This document shows, piece by piece, positions 54,075 to 61,807 of a DNA stretch of 64,000 nucleotides; position 1 is the first letter of the stretch, and each line of letters opens with the position of its first letter. A program made the translations under genes and the position numbers. The notes below the pieces were generated by a model. The model made no database searches and was not told the DNA's origin. It saw only the letters and a list, made by a program, of their open reading frames with translations. Origin of the DNA: a virus; the IMG/VR virus record IMGVR_UViG_3300030389_003255, positions 17,708 to 81,707 of that record. One strand, given 5' to 3'.

Positions 54075-54760
54075 TAATATCCCCCAAACTTATTCTTTAT
54101 AGACCGTTCAAAAACATCATCCTCTACTGAAATTATACTTCTAAAACTTCCTAATTGTTCAGAACGCATTGACAACACCTTTTTTACCTTTCTTGCTACA
54201 AAACTTATATAATTATCAAAGAATACTCTATTGTTACAATGTTTAGAAAATTGTTTTATCATTTTTCCATATGGCTCATAGAAAGATACTAAGTCATCAA
54301 AAAGTTGTAGAAATGGTTCATCCGGTTTAACAAATTCCTCTAGCAATAGTCGAGTAAAACCACCACCAGCATGTGTTGTTATCGACCATGCCCTATTTTT
54401 AGGCTGTCCTGCCAAAATTATAAGAGTATGGCCTAAACTTCTAGGGTTATAAAAAAATCCAGCCCCATCTTCTACCTCATCATTAAGACTGGGAGCAAGA
54501 CCGAGATATACCGCAGAACCATCATGATTTTCTAATTTACTTTTTATTAGACAAGCCTGTTCTTCTGTAACTCCAGTTATATCTCCTTTTGTTACAACTT
54601 CACCATCCAATTTATGTGTAGGTTTGTATGATTTTATTATTCGTTCTAATTGTATTAGCCATCTGCTACAATCATCGTCGTCAATATCTATATCAATATC
54701 CTCAATTTCTTTAACACGGCTTTGCGTTATAGTTTCCTTGAGGATATCTTGCCACTTCAT
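54074..54760 (-). CDS. Address-array paralog 7, 228 aa
   Basis: ATG 54760 gives MKWQDILKETITQSRVKE; the GTG at 54769 overlaps the upstream gene. It carries the shared acidic segment and EEQACLIKSK. The body includes SLGHTLIILAGQPKNRAWSI and helices near the end. Unknown. Confidence 0.75.
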   Translation of the reverse strand: MKWQDILKETITQSRVKEIEDIDIDIDDDDCSRWLIQLERIIKSYKPTHKLDGEVVTKGDITGVTEEQACLIKSKLENHDGSAVYLGLAPSLNDEVEDGAGFFYNPRSLGHTLIILAGQPKNRAWSITTHAGGGFTRLLLEEFVKPDEPFLQLFDDLVSFYEPYGKMIKQFSKHCNNRVFFDNYISFVARKVKKVLSMRSEQLGSFRSIISVEDDVFERSIKNKFGGY

Positions 54761-54765
54761 ATTAA

Positions 54766-55416
54766 TCACTCATGCCAACTAAATCCAAATTCTCTAGCAT
54801 CATAATATCCTGATATTACATATAGGTTATTTGTGCCTGTAGCAAGATTGACAGACCTTCTACTACCATAGGGGTGAACAAAAGCAGTATCTTCACCATT
54901 AGCCCAAGACAACCTAATTTTTTCGACCCCCTGTGGGTCTCTAACCTCAAGTGCATTTGTATTATATTGATAATCAAAATTAAAATCTCTAATAAGTTCA
55001 AACCCATTAAAGATAGTAGACTGTGCTGAACCATACTCCAAGTTTGTTCGAGGTGTTGTTTCAAGAATTTCTAATGCCTTACAAGCAACCTCTTCAGGTA
55101 TTGGGTTATACCTAGAAGCAGTCGATTCAAACATAAAAGAATCAGTTGAGAAATATCTATGTTCTCTTTTTACCTTAATTTGAAATGTCGAATATTCAGC
55201 GTTTTTCTCATCCCCTACTATTTCATAATATTCTTGATGCTTCGGCCAACCTGCTTCCCATCTTTGTTTTAAAAGAAGATTATAATTTTTTAATTTATTT
55301 GCCATTTGCTGTAGTTTTCTATTACAATCGTCATCTTCTATATCAATGTCTATATCCTCAATTTCTTTTACCCTACTTTGGGTAACAGTTTCCTTAAGAA
55401 TATCTACCCATTTCAT
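54766..55416 (-). CDS. Address-array paralog 6, 216 aa
   Basis: MKWVDILKETVTQSRVKE, then the shared acidic segment and EEVACKALEI. The body has EVRDPQGVEKIRLSWANGED and ends in an aromatic stretch. It has no match in the rest of the array beyond the shared parts. Confidence 0.75.
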   Translation of the reverse strand: MKWVDILKETVTQSRVKEIEDIDIDIEDDDCNRKLQQMANKLKNYNLLLKQRWEAGWPKHQEYYEIVGDEKNAEYSTFQIKVKREHRYFSTDSFMFESTASRYNPIPEEVACKALEILETTPRTNLEYGSAQSTIFNGFELIRDFNFDYQYNTNALEVRDPQGVEKIRLSWANGEDTAFVHPYGSRRSVNLATGTNNLYVISGYYDAREFGFSWHE

Positions 55417-56018
55417 TTAAAAGCCCCATATTTAGTAAGCATATCTATAGCCCAAGTCTGTTCTAAGTGTCGAAGTAGTTGTTTTATAGAGTTTTCATAC
55501 TGTTTTATTCTCTCATCGGTAAGAACAAGCATTAAAGAAATTTGCTTTGTATTATCGTCGCCCTTTTTCCTCCAACTTAGATAAATATCTATTGCGACCT
55601 CTCCCATTTCTGTATCTCTCTTGTCTCCTAATCTTTCTACTAAAGTATAAATCTGAACACCATACGCCATATCTCTACTAAATCTTTCTGCACCAGCAAT
55701 GGTAAGAAAACCCTGTTTTCGATAGGTTTCCCTAGCCCTATTTAATCTATTATTGGTTTCAGTATTTATGTTGTATCGTCGAGTTAAATCTTCTTTTACA
55801 AGGCAAGCGGTTTCTTCATCTAGGTCTGGAAAAGCGGAAAATACTCCCTCGCTTATATGTATAAGATTATCTTTACTAAAGTTAAATCCATCATATATTT
55901 GTTTTAGTCTATAATACCATCTCAAACAATCATCATCCTCAATATCTATATCTATATCTTCGATTTCTTTTACTCTACCCTGAGTTATAGTTTCTTTGAG
56001 AATATCTACCCAACTCAT
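55413..56018 (-). CDS. Address-array paralog 5, 201 aa
   Basis: MSWVDILKETITQGRVKE, the shared acidic segment and EETACLVKED. The body includes a strand pair (DTEMGEVAIDIYLSWRKKG) and a C-terminal helix (YENSIKQLLRHLEQTW). Overlaps the next gene by four bases. Confidence 0.75.
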   Translation of the reverse strand: MSWVDILKETITQGRVKEIEDIDIDIEDDDCLRWYYRLKQIYDGFNFSKDNLIHISEGVFSAFPDLDEETACLVKEDLTRRYNINTETNNRLNRARETYRKQGFLTIAGAERFSRDMAYGVQIYTLVERLGDKRDTEMGEVAIDIYLSWRKKGDDNTKQISLMLVLTDERIKQYENSIKQLLRHLEQTWAIDMLTKYGAFK

Positions 56019-56587
56019 ATGATTTCCTCCAACATGCCGTTGTAATCAAGGTTCAGATAATTACATATTTCTTTAATTACTTTAATTACTTTTTCCTTAT
56101 CATCAGTGTCAAATCTAGCATATTTTTCTATTTCTTTACCAAAATTACGGACTCCATCATCATACTCTTCAGAATCAAAAGATTCTAAACAAACCGAAAG
56201 AAGAGTGACTCTATATGTAGCGTTAGAATCTCCAAACACATAATTTGTTCCTTCCCTATTAAAGAAAGAAAAAGAAACCCATGCGCCACCTTTTCTATAA
56301 GGGCTACTTTTTTCACTGATAAACCTTCTTATCCTTGAAGCAAAATTGGGAGAATTCCTAAACATCAAATCTTCTTTATCTTCCCATTTATTTTTAACAT
56401 AGCAAGCCTGTTCTTCTTTTCGTATTTCATCATTTACCATTTTTCCTTCGGGGTATCTAGTAATAATACTATATAATTTATTCAACCACCTCAAACAATC
56501 ATCATCTTCAATGTCTATGTCTATATCCTCTATCTCTTTTATTTTACCTTGAGTAATGACTTCTTTGAGAATATCTTTCCACTTCAC
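56015..56587 (-). CDS. Address-array paralog 4, 190 aa
   Basis: MKWKDILKEVITQGKIKE, shared acidic segment, EEQACYVKNK. Ends with IKEICNYLNLDYNGMLEEII, a C-terminal helix shared with paralogs 3, 2 and 1, so these four form a subgroup. Confidence 0.75.
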   Translation of the reverse strand: MKWKDILKEVITQGKIKEIEDIDIDIEDDDCLRWLNKLYSIITRYPEGKMVNDEIRKEEQACYVKNKWEDKEDLMFRNSPNFASRIRRFISEKSSPYRKGGAWVSFSFFNREGTNYVFGDSNATYRVTLLSVCLESFDSEEYDDGVRNFGKEIEKYARFDTDDKEKVIKVIKEICNYLNLDYNGMLEEII

Positions 56588-57153
56588 AGTAATCCCTCCG
56601 TCATTTTATCGTAAGAAATATTGACATAGTTGCATATCTCTTTTAGGACTTTAGATACTTTTTCTCTATTCTTACTAGCAAAATGAACAGTTTTCTGATT
56701 ATAAGAAGAAATAGTATCAGATGGCTTGTCGAAGTCGCCTATCGCAGAATCAAGAGAAATAGCAAGAGTATCTCCATAATCCGAAGGATTATTAAACAAC
56801 TCAAGCCTTACAATGCCTGTTCTACTATCAACATTGTATGTTCTTCTGTGCATATGGGGATTACTTGTTCGCACTCTTTTATTTTTGCGATAGTATTCCA
56901 TAGAACTCTCAGTATTCTTATCTTCAAATTCAAAATTAATTTTATCCTCCCATAATGCCTTAATTTTACAGGCCGATTCTTCATCAGTTATTTCATTAAA
57001 TAATACTTGGCTTTCAGGATGTCTTAGAATAATATTGTATAGTTTTTCTAACCACCTTAAACAATCATCATCATCTATGTCTATATCAATATCTTCGATT
57101 TCCTTAACTCTACCTTGAGTTATTGTTTCTTTAAGAATATCTTTCCAACTCAA
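56584..57153 (-). CDS. Address-array paralog 3, 189 aa
   Basis: MSWKDILKETITQGRVKE, shared acidic segment, EESACKIKALW. The middle (RTGIVRLELFNNPSDYGDTL) is beta-like. Ends KEICNYVNISYDKMTEGLL, the subgroup C-terminus. Confidence 0.75.
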   Translation of the reverse strand: MSWKDILKETITQGRVKEIEDIDIDIDDDDCLRWLEKLYNIILRHPESQVLFNEITDEESACKIKALWEDKINFEFEDKNTESSMEYYRKNKRVRTSNPHMHRRTYNVDSRTGIVRLELFNNPSDYGDTLAISLDSAIGDFDKPSDTISSYNQKTVHFASKNREKVSKVLKEICNYVNISYDKMTEGLL

Positions 57154-57641
57154 AATATTCCCTCCGTTAATTCATCATATGATACATTCAGATAATTACA
57201 TAATTCTTTAGTTTTTCTAATTGCTTTTTCTTTGCTCAGGCTCTCGGCTACATACCACTTGGACTTGCGGTTTTGTCTATTTGAAAGATAAAGTTCAACT
57301 TCAAATGTATTATCTATTTTATCAAGTTCTACTTCCAAAGAGACCGTTATTTTATGCTCTCTATTCCTAATTCTACCCCTTCGTTTTTTATGACGATTAA
57401 ATTCATATTCAAAAAACTCAAGACCACCTTTATCTTCCCAAGTTTCTTTAACCTTACATGCAGTTTCTTCATCTATAATATCATCATAAAACCGATATAC
57501 TGACGGCTCTCTTGCGATAATATCGTATAGTCTATTCAACCATCTTAAACAATCATCATCATCTATGTCTATATCTATATCCTCTATTTCCTTCACTCTA
57601 CTTTGAGTTATAGCCTCTTTTAGAATATCTACCCAACTCAT
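57150..57641 (-). CDS. Address-array paralog 2, 163 aa
   Basis: MSWVDILKEAITQSRVKE, shared acidic segment, EETACKVKETW. The shortest of the eight. The body has TVSLEVELDKIDNTFEVELY and ends KELCNYLNVSYDELTEGIF. Confidence 0.75.
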   Translation of the reverse strand: MSWVDILKEAITQSRVKEIEDIDIDIDDDDCLRWLNRLYDIIAREPSVYRFYDDIIDEETACKVKETWEDKGGLEFFEYEFNRHKKRRGRIRNREHKITVSLEVELDKIDNTFEVELYLSNRQNRKSKWYVAESLSKEKAIRKTKELCNYLNVSYDELTEGIF

Positions 57642-58183
57642 TCAAGTCCCTCCAACAAATTATTGTAATTAACATTTAAATAATCACATAGTTGTTTTAG
57701 AACTCGCTTAGTCTTAGATAAATCTTTACTAGTAAACACTAACTCAAGTCTTGGAAAATCTTTGGCATTTGATGCTTTGGTTATAACTGCACTTAAACTT
57801 ATAACATATGGGTCAGTGTTATGTGAAGGTGTTAAATAAGGATAAGATTGATTCATTTCTCTATTAGTTACCGATATACCTACCATAACTTCTTTTTCAT
57901 ATTTATCTCGATTCGTAACAACATAACGGCCTTTGGCAACATACTCATATAACAAAGGGCTTTCCCATGCCGCTTTAATAGCACAAGCATCTTCTTCGTT
58001 TTCGATTGGTTTAGAATGCCCCTTTGCTATGTAAGACTCCGTTTTCGGATGTCTTGTAAGTATTTGAGTTAGTCGATTAAACCACCTTAGACAGTCATCT
58101 TCATCTATATCAATATCTATATCCTCTATTTCCTTAACCCTATTTTGGGCTATGGTTTCTTTAAGGATATCTTGCCATGACAA
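57638..58183 (-). CDS. Address-array paralog 1, 181 aa
   Basis: MSWQDILKETIAQNRVKE, shared acidic segment, EEDACAIKAAW. Ends KQLCDYLNVNYNNLLEGLE, like paralogs 2-4. First gene of the array; its upstream neighbour at 58185 is tagged but is not a paralog. Confidence 0.75.
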   Translation of the reverse strand: MSWQDILKETIAQNRVKEIEDIDIDIDEDDCLRWFNRLTQILTRHPKTESYIAKGHSKPIENEEDACAIKAAWESPLLYEYVAKGRYVVTNRDKYEKEVMVGISVTNREMNQSYPYLTPSHNTDPYVISLSAVITKASNAKDFPRLELVFTSKDLSKTKRVLKQLCDYLNVNYNNLLEGLE

Positions 58184-58184
58184 T

Positions 58185-58961
58185 TCAATCCCTCAAATGA
58201 TTAGACCAACTCTTAGTAACCCAATCAAAATCTTTAGGGAACGGAGCAAAGAAATCACCCATTATTTGAGCAAAGGTGTTAATTTCTATTGGGTATATTT
58301 TATCTTCTTCGGGTATATTTCTATCAATGACCATTCTTTCAATGACGCTAAGTTTAATCATGTCAGTAGTTAAATTTAGAGTATAGGTTATTTTAAACTG
58401 TTTATCAAGTAATAGTCGTTTAAAAACAGCCTTGACTCTTTTTTTCGTTTGCTCAATTTTAACCCTATCTATGTCTTTATCTAGTCCTTTACTAGATAGC
58501 CTTTCTTCTAAATCATTTCCTAATTCTTCCATAGCAGATTCAACAGTTTCTTTTACTTGCTTATAAGCATCATTAACAACCGTAGTTAAAATTTCTTTTA
58601 TTGCCGCATTTTGTTCCGGAGTAAGTTTTTCAAACTGAGTATCTTCATCATCTTCTTCTTCCGATGCTTTAACTTCTCCTAAGTCTGCTATGTCCTGTAA
58701 TTTCTTTTGGAAATTTTCATCTTGTAGTTTCATTTGATAACTCATTAGAGGTGCTGTTAGAGCCTCAAGTAATACTTCTTCTATTTTGGCAACTGATAAA
58801 TATTCTTCTGTTTCTAACTCTCTAATGTATTTACTAGTTAAGTCAAATGCTGTTTGAACATAGAGTCCCCTACTTCTAACTTCTCTAGCCAACCTCTCTA
58901 GCACCTTTGCTAATTTATTCATAAACGGATTTCTTTCTTTTAATATATATTTCCAACTCAT
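58185..58961 (-). CDS. Tagged helical protein, 258 aa, MSWKYILK N-terminus
   Basis: The address reads MSWKYILKERNPF. The rest is helical and acidic with a long central region (EEDDEDTQFEKLTPEQNAAI), then K/R-rich helices (RVKIEQTKKRVKAVFKRLL). No family. The microprotein at 58958 overlaps its start. Confidence 0.6.
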   Translation of the reverse strand: MSWKYILKERNPFMNKLAKVLERLAREVRSRGLYVQTAFDLTSKYIRELETEEYLSVAKIEEVLLEALTAPLMSYQMKLQDENFQKKLQDIADLGEVKASEEEDDEDTQFEKLTPEQNAAIKEILTTVVNDAYKQVKETVESAMEELGNDLEERLSSKGLDKDIDRVKIEQTKKRVKAVFKRLLLDKQFKITYTLNLTTDMIKLSVIERMVIDRNIPEEDKIYPIEINTFAQIMGDFFAPFPKDFDWVTKSWSNHLRD

Positions 58962-59065
58962 TTCTTACCACCTGTAACAAAACACTTCTTTGACTTTGCC
59001 TCTTTTTCGTCTACTTCTTTTGACTTTACATCAAACCACTTATCAAGATAATTGCACCTTGTCAT
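58958..59065 (-). CDS. Microprotein, 35 aa
   Basis: Starts MTRCNYLDKWFDVKSKEV and ends KKCFVTGGKK. AGGTGAGTAAT precedes the ATG, and its stop overlaps the next ATG (ATGA). The N-terminus keeps W but not the full address. Likely real from the strong SD; function unknown. Confidence 0.52.
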   Translation of the reverse strand: MTRCNYLDKWFDVKSKEVDEKEAKSKKCFVTGGKK

Positions 59066-59066
59066 A

Positions 59067-59507
59067 TTACTCACCTAATCCTTTCTTCAATTCTTTCATT
59101 TCAGCAATGATTTTGCCATAGTTAGTGGCAAACTCAATCATATCTTCTTGTAGTGTTTTCTTTTCTTGGTTATAGACATCTTCAGGACTCTTCGCATCGG
59201 GGTATTCTTCTTTTTCATATTCAAAACTATCTTCAAATTCTTCTCTATCATCTTCACTTAGTTGTGAAAACGGAGTATCAAAAAATCCTAACCTCCGTCT
59301 AATATATTCTATTTGTGATTCTAGTTTTGAACCAATCTTTTGTAGTTCCTCTAATTTCTTTAAATTCGCCTTTCTTCTAACAGGCTCGGATTGCTTGGTA
59401 GGTCTTGAATAAAATTTACTGGTATCTATTTCATCAACCTTTCTTTTTTTAGGAATTTTAATATCTCTTCCCTTTAGTATATTTTTCCAACCCTTATCCC
59501 AAGTCAT
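59067..59507 (-). CDS. Tagged protein, 146 aa, address at residues 6-12
   Basis: MTWDKGWKNILKGRDIKIPK places GWKNILK five residues later than usual, with an extra MTWDK in front. The body is K/E-rich helical (KKRKVDEIDTSKFYSRPTKQ, ADLKKLEELQKIGSKLESQI-like). No family. Confidence 0.58.
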   Translation of the reverse strand: MTWDKGWKNILKGRDIKIPKKRKVDEIDTSKFYSRPTKQSEPVRRKANLKKLEELQKIGSKLESQIEYIRRRLGFFDTPFSQLSEDDREEFEDSFEYEKEEYPDAKSPEDVYNQEKKTLQEDMIEFATNYGKIIAEMKELKKGLGE

Positions 59508-59509
59508 AA

Positions 59510-59869
59510 TTAATCATTCCTAGTAAATGGGTTTTTTGACTTTGGCCTTTTCTTGGCATCCTTAGCCGCCTGTCTCATTGGCTCTTTTGTATCGCCATCT
59601 TTATCTAAATCTATAAAATCAGGCTTTGGTTCTTCTTCCTTTTTCTCAAAATTTAAATCAGTATCTATATTACTGCCATCTTCGAGCATCAATTTCTTAG
59701 CCGATTTAACATCTGCAATAGTCATCCCTAATGCACTAGCAATACTTTGGTCACTAGGTATTTCTCCCTCTGGGAATCTTTTCATTCTTTTATCTAAATA
59801 CGCTCTTATTTTTCTAGCATTTAGAATGTTAGTAGTTCTCTTAACTTTCAGTATGTCTTGCCACGCCAT
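59510..59869 (-). CDS. Tagged protein with helix-turn-helix-like segment
   Basis: MAWQDILKVKRTTNILNARK, then PEGEIPSDQSIASALGMTIA (a helix-turn-helix-like stretch) and a K/D-rich tail. The ATG at 59869 has AGGTGA nine bases upstream; the GTG nine bases earlier was rejected. A DNA-binding role is possible. Confidence 0.6.
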   Translation of the reverse strand: MAWQDILKVKRTTNILNARKIRAYLDKRMKRFPEGEIPSDQSIASALGMTIADVKSAKKLMLEDGSNIDTDLNFEKKEEEPKPDFIDLDKDGDTKEPMRQAAKDAKKRPKSKNPFTRND

Positions 59870-59878
59870 ATTATTCAC

Positions 59879-60277
59879 CTAATAATCAAAATTTCTTTCG
59901 GGCAGTTCTCCCTGTCTAGCGGATAACATACTATCAATTATAGTTATACTTGGCCCTTCTTGGGAACTAGACTCAGTAACTTTAATCATACTATTACCTT
60001 CCAATCCCTGTTTTATCTGCTCTATATATTGCTTAGGGTCTGTATCACCTAATATTTCCTTACCTATGGTTAATACCCTATTATTGTAACTAGATTTCTC
60101 ATGCGGTATGGCTCTAATTATAACATTACCTTGTTTTATATCCTTTAATGCCTGAGCCATTCCCTTTTCTAACAATTTCATAGCCGCCTTAGATTCTTTA
60201 GGCAACCTCATTCTTCTAAAAAAATCCATTATACCTTTTTCTATTTCATCTCGTTTTAGTATATCTTGCCATGTCAT
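59879..60277 (-). CDS. Tagged protein, MTWQDILK N-terminus
   Basis: 132 residues. The body is alpha-beta (RLPKESKAAMKLLEKGMAQA, GNVIIRAIPHEKSSYNNRVL). The ATG at 60277 gives the address; GGGATGAATAAT lies upstream as in neighbours. Unknown. Confidence 0.58.
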   Translation of the reverse strand: MTWQDILKRDEIEKGIMDFFRRMRLPKESKAAMKLLEKGMAQALKDIKQGNVIIRAIPHEKSSYNNRVLTIGKEILGDTDPKQYIEQIKQGLEGNSMIKVTESSSQEGPSITIIDSMLSARQGELPERNFDY

Positions 60278-60278
60278 A

Positions 60279-60638
60279 TTATTCATCCCTTGTATATTCA
60301 AAATCATATCTCATATCGCCTAAAACAGAACCAAATAGTTCGTTTTGCATCAATCCTTGTAATAGGTTATTCTTAACATAAGAATTTGCAGGTTCATAAT
60401 CTTCTGTTCCATCAAGTAAGTTCATTACTTTCCTTTTTAATGATTCTTCAATCTGTTGCCTATTATAAAATTTTTGTCTTTTAGCAAAAACATAGTTTGG
60501 GGTAGCAAGAAACTCTAACACACCGTCTGATATTTTATCTACTTCTTCCATTAATTTTTCAATTACTTCTTCTGCTACTTTCTTTCTATCTCCACCGGAG
60601 ACTGATACTTTCTTTTTTATCTCATCTTGCCATGTCAT
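60279..60638 (-). CDS. Tagged protein, MTWQDEIK N-terminus
   Basis: 119 residues, helical (KKVAEEVIEKLMEEVDKISD, FLATPNYVFAKRQKFYNRQQ). The address has E-I-K in place of I-L-K. Same AGGTGAATAATATG start cassette. Unknown. Confidence 0.57.
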   Translation of the reverse strand: MTWQDEIKKKVSVSGGDRKKVAEEVIEKLMEEVDKISDGVLEFLATPNYVFAKRQKFYNRQQIEESLKRKVMNLLDGTEDYEPANSYVKNNLLQGLMQNELFGSVLGDMRYDFEYTRDE

Positions 60639-60655
60639 ATTATTCACCTTTTATT

Positions 60656-60889
60656 TTAACTTCTACTGTATCCGGATTTTGAAACCTTAATCTTAGCATC
60701 ATTTACATCTGCGTATGTTAGCGGTGCTCCGCCTTTTTGTTGGCTAATTTTGCCTAGTTCATATTCAAAATTATTTTGAACATTCTTATTTGATAAATTT
60801 TGCATATTTGCTAGCGTTCTTCTGTAAAAATCTTCAGCATCATTTTCATATCTTACTATGTTTTTTCTAATCATATTTTTCCATGTCAT
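60656..60889 (-). CDS. Tagged protein, MTWKNMIR N-terminus; first gene of the late tagged run
   Basis: 77 residues, helical. Its start cassette AAGGTGAATAATATG is the prototype of the repeated ribosome site. A TATA-like box upstream marks it as the first gene of the run. The loosest form of the address: R replaces the final K. Confidence 0.57.
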   Translation of the reverse strand: MTWKNMIRKNIVRYENDAEDFYRRTLANMQNLSNKNVQNNFEYELGKISQQKGGAPLTYADVNDAKIKVSKSGYSRS

Positions 60890-60962
60890 ATTATTCACCT
60901 TAAATTTCTCAAAAAATGTGGCGGAATTTTTTTGGCACTAGCGAAAAATTTTCTTCTTTAAA

Positions 60963-60972
60963 CTTTATATTT
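60963..60972 (-). promoter_or_regulatory. Possible TATA box for the late tagged operon
   Basis: AAATATAAAG on the minus strand lies about 75-80 bases before the first tagged gene, in the 60890-61021 gap. It is the only good TATA-like match in that gap, so it probably starts the long leftward transcript. The leader would be near 50 bases. Confidence 0.35.
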
Positions 60973-61021
60973 CCAGAATAAAAGTATATCATTTAAATCA
61001 GTTCCTTTGTTTGTTTATTAT

Positions 61022-61282
61022 TTAATTAAATTGGTCTAATGTTTTAAATTCAAACTTTGGGTTAAGTATTCTATAAGTATTATTCTTTATCTTTTTAACT
61101 TCTAATAGTATTGCGTGTGCCTTTTCTACTTCATCTTTAGTATATTTTTCTTTATTTCTTTTAATTAAGTTCATATCTTTAATTAGCCCTTCTAAGATAG
61201 TATTTGTTTTTCTTATTATTTGAAGTAGTTCCATTTCAGTATTAGTATTATCCTGTTTGGATAATGCCATACTAGGTGTCAT
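61022..61282 (-). CDS. Small helical protein, 86 aa, leaderless start
   Basis: A coiled-coil-like protein (MELLQIIRKTNTILEGLIKD, KYTKDEVEKAHAILLEVKKI). There is no SD before the ATG at 61282; instead a TATA-like element lies at the right distance for a leaderless transcript. An internal ATG is at 61270. Function unknown. Position in front of the late operon suggests an early or regulatory role. Confidence 0.58.
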   Translation of the reverse strand: MTPSMALSKQDNTNTEMELLQIIRKTNTILEGLIKDMNLIKRNKEKYTKDEVEKAHAILLEVKKIKNNTYRILNPKFEFKTLDQFN

Positions 61283-61306
61283 CTAAAGTGAGGCTAAACT
61301 AGCATT

Positions 61307-61318
61307 GTTTATAATAAT
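61307..61318 (-). promoter_or_regulatory. TATA-like element, leaderless promoter
   Basis: AATTATTATAAA (minus strand) is centred about 29 bases from the ATG at 61282, close to the usual 26-27 base TATA-to-start spacing in archaea, so the transcript would begin at or near the ATG. Confidence 0.5.
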
Positions 61319-61407
61319 TCCTTCAAAAAGAGGCTAATTTATTGTCTAAAATACAGACTTTTTGACTTAATCTTTAAATGAAAAATAAAAAAATTTTGGA
61401 AACAAAG

Positions 61408-61432
61408 CCATATGGTTGTGCTTTGCACAACC
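61408..61432. repeat. CCATATGG hairpin element, copy 1
   Basis: CCATATGG directly joined to a stem-loop (GGTTGTGC, TTT, GCACAACC). The same layout recurs at 62734-62758 with GGTAATGC/GCATTACT arms, and a related palindrome occurs at 63478. The changes in the arms are compensated, so the stem is what is kept. Confidence 0.7.
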
Positions 61433-61705
61433 CTATACGATTTTTAAAAAAAGAAAAATGAGAAACTCCGGCTACTTGCCAAAATGATGAATAAATGCGT
61501 GATGCTTAGTCACCCGACATAGAGGTCGCCTACTTAACTAGTATTTTATTGCGACATTTTGTTTCGGACTATATTCTCCGGCTAACATTTTTCAAATTGG
61601 TTTTCACCTTCGTTTCTCAATAGTGTATATGGCCACTCAACCATTGGAATAGGGGACAGTTTAATTTAATACACAGGTAAACTGCCAAAGACTGTGGGTT
61701 GTCGG

Positions 61706-61807
61706 TCAATGCTTTTGCTCTAATAATTTAGGGCAAACATGAGTATTGAAATAAGAATCCGACATAGACTCAAAACCACAAAGTATGCAAGTGTAAATCA
61801 CTTTCAT
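61706..61807 (-). CDS. Zinc-finger microprotein, 33 aa
   Basis: MKVIYTCILCGFESMSDSYF ends with NTHVCPKLLEQKH; CxxC then H-x-C is a small zinc finger. The ATG overlaps the preceding stop (ATGA). It lies at the end of the operon headed by 62720. Could be a regulator of transcription; the target is unknown. Confidence 0.68.
   Translation of the reverse strand: MKVIYTCILCGFESMSDSYFNTHVCPKLLEQKH

Larger units (their letters stand above)
53376..58183 (-). repeat. Tandem array of eight paralogous genes
   Basis: Eight consecutive genes share an N-terminal segment of about 40 residues: the address, then [IV]-[TA]-Q-x-[RK]-[VI]-KEIEDIDIDI and a D/E cluster ending in C. A second shared site, E-E-x-A-C-x-x-K, lies about 70-110 residues in. 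The remaining sequence varies in content and length (163-232 residues). Adjacent genes overlap by four bases or have short gaps. Codons differ at many synonymous sites in the shared segment, so these are old, protein-selected copies, not recent duplicates. Confidence 0.9.
61283..61705 (-). other. Non-coding region with repeats and a hairpin
   Basis: I see no convincing gene here. It holds the leaderless promoter, a perfect hairpin GGTTGTGC-TTT-GCACAACC (61414-61432) next to CCATATGG, two copies of CTCCGGCTA (61466, 61577), and CCGACATAGA (61514), which recurs at 61758. It could be a regulatory region, a structured RNA or part of a replication origin. Confidence 0.55.

Noticed and set aside
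53376-58183. Periodic DNA repeats resembling a CRISPR or satellite array
   Set aside because: The repeated unit is the 5' end of each gene, spaced 490-700 bases, with synonymous changes. It is a paralogous gene array; no short direct repeats with spacers were seen anywhere.
53376-58183. EF-hand calcium loop in the shared D-I-D-I-D segment
   Set aside because: Alternating D residues recall EF-hand positions 1, 3 and 5, but glycine 6 and glutamate 12 are missing and a cysteine follows. Metal binding is possible but this is not an EF-hand.
61440-61700. Possible tRNA in the non-coding region
   Set aside because: No GGTTCRANYCC-like T-arm and no cloverleaf could be drawn; no tRNA was found elsewhere by eye either.
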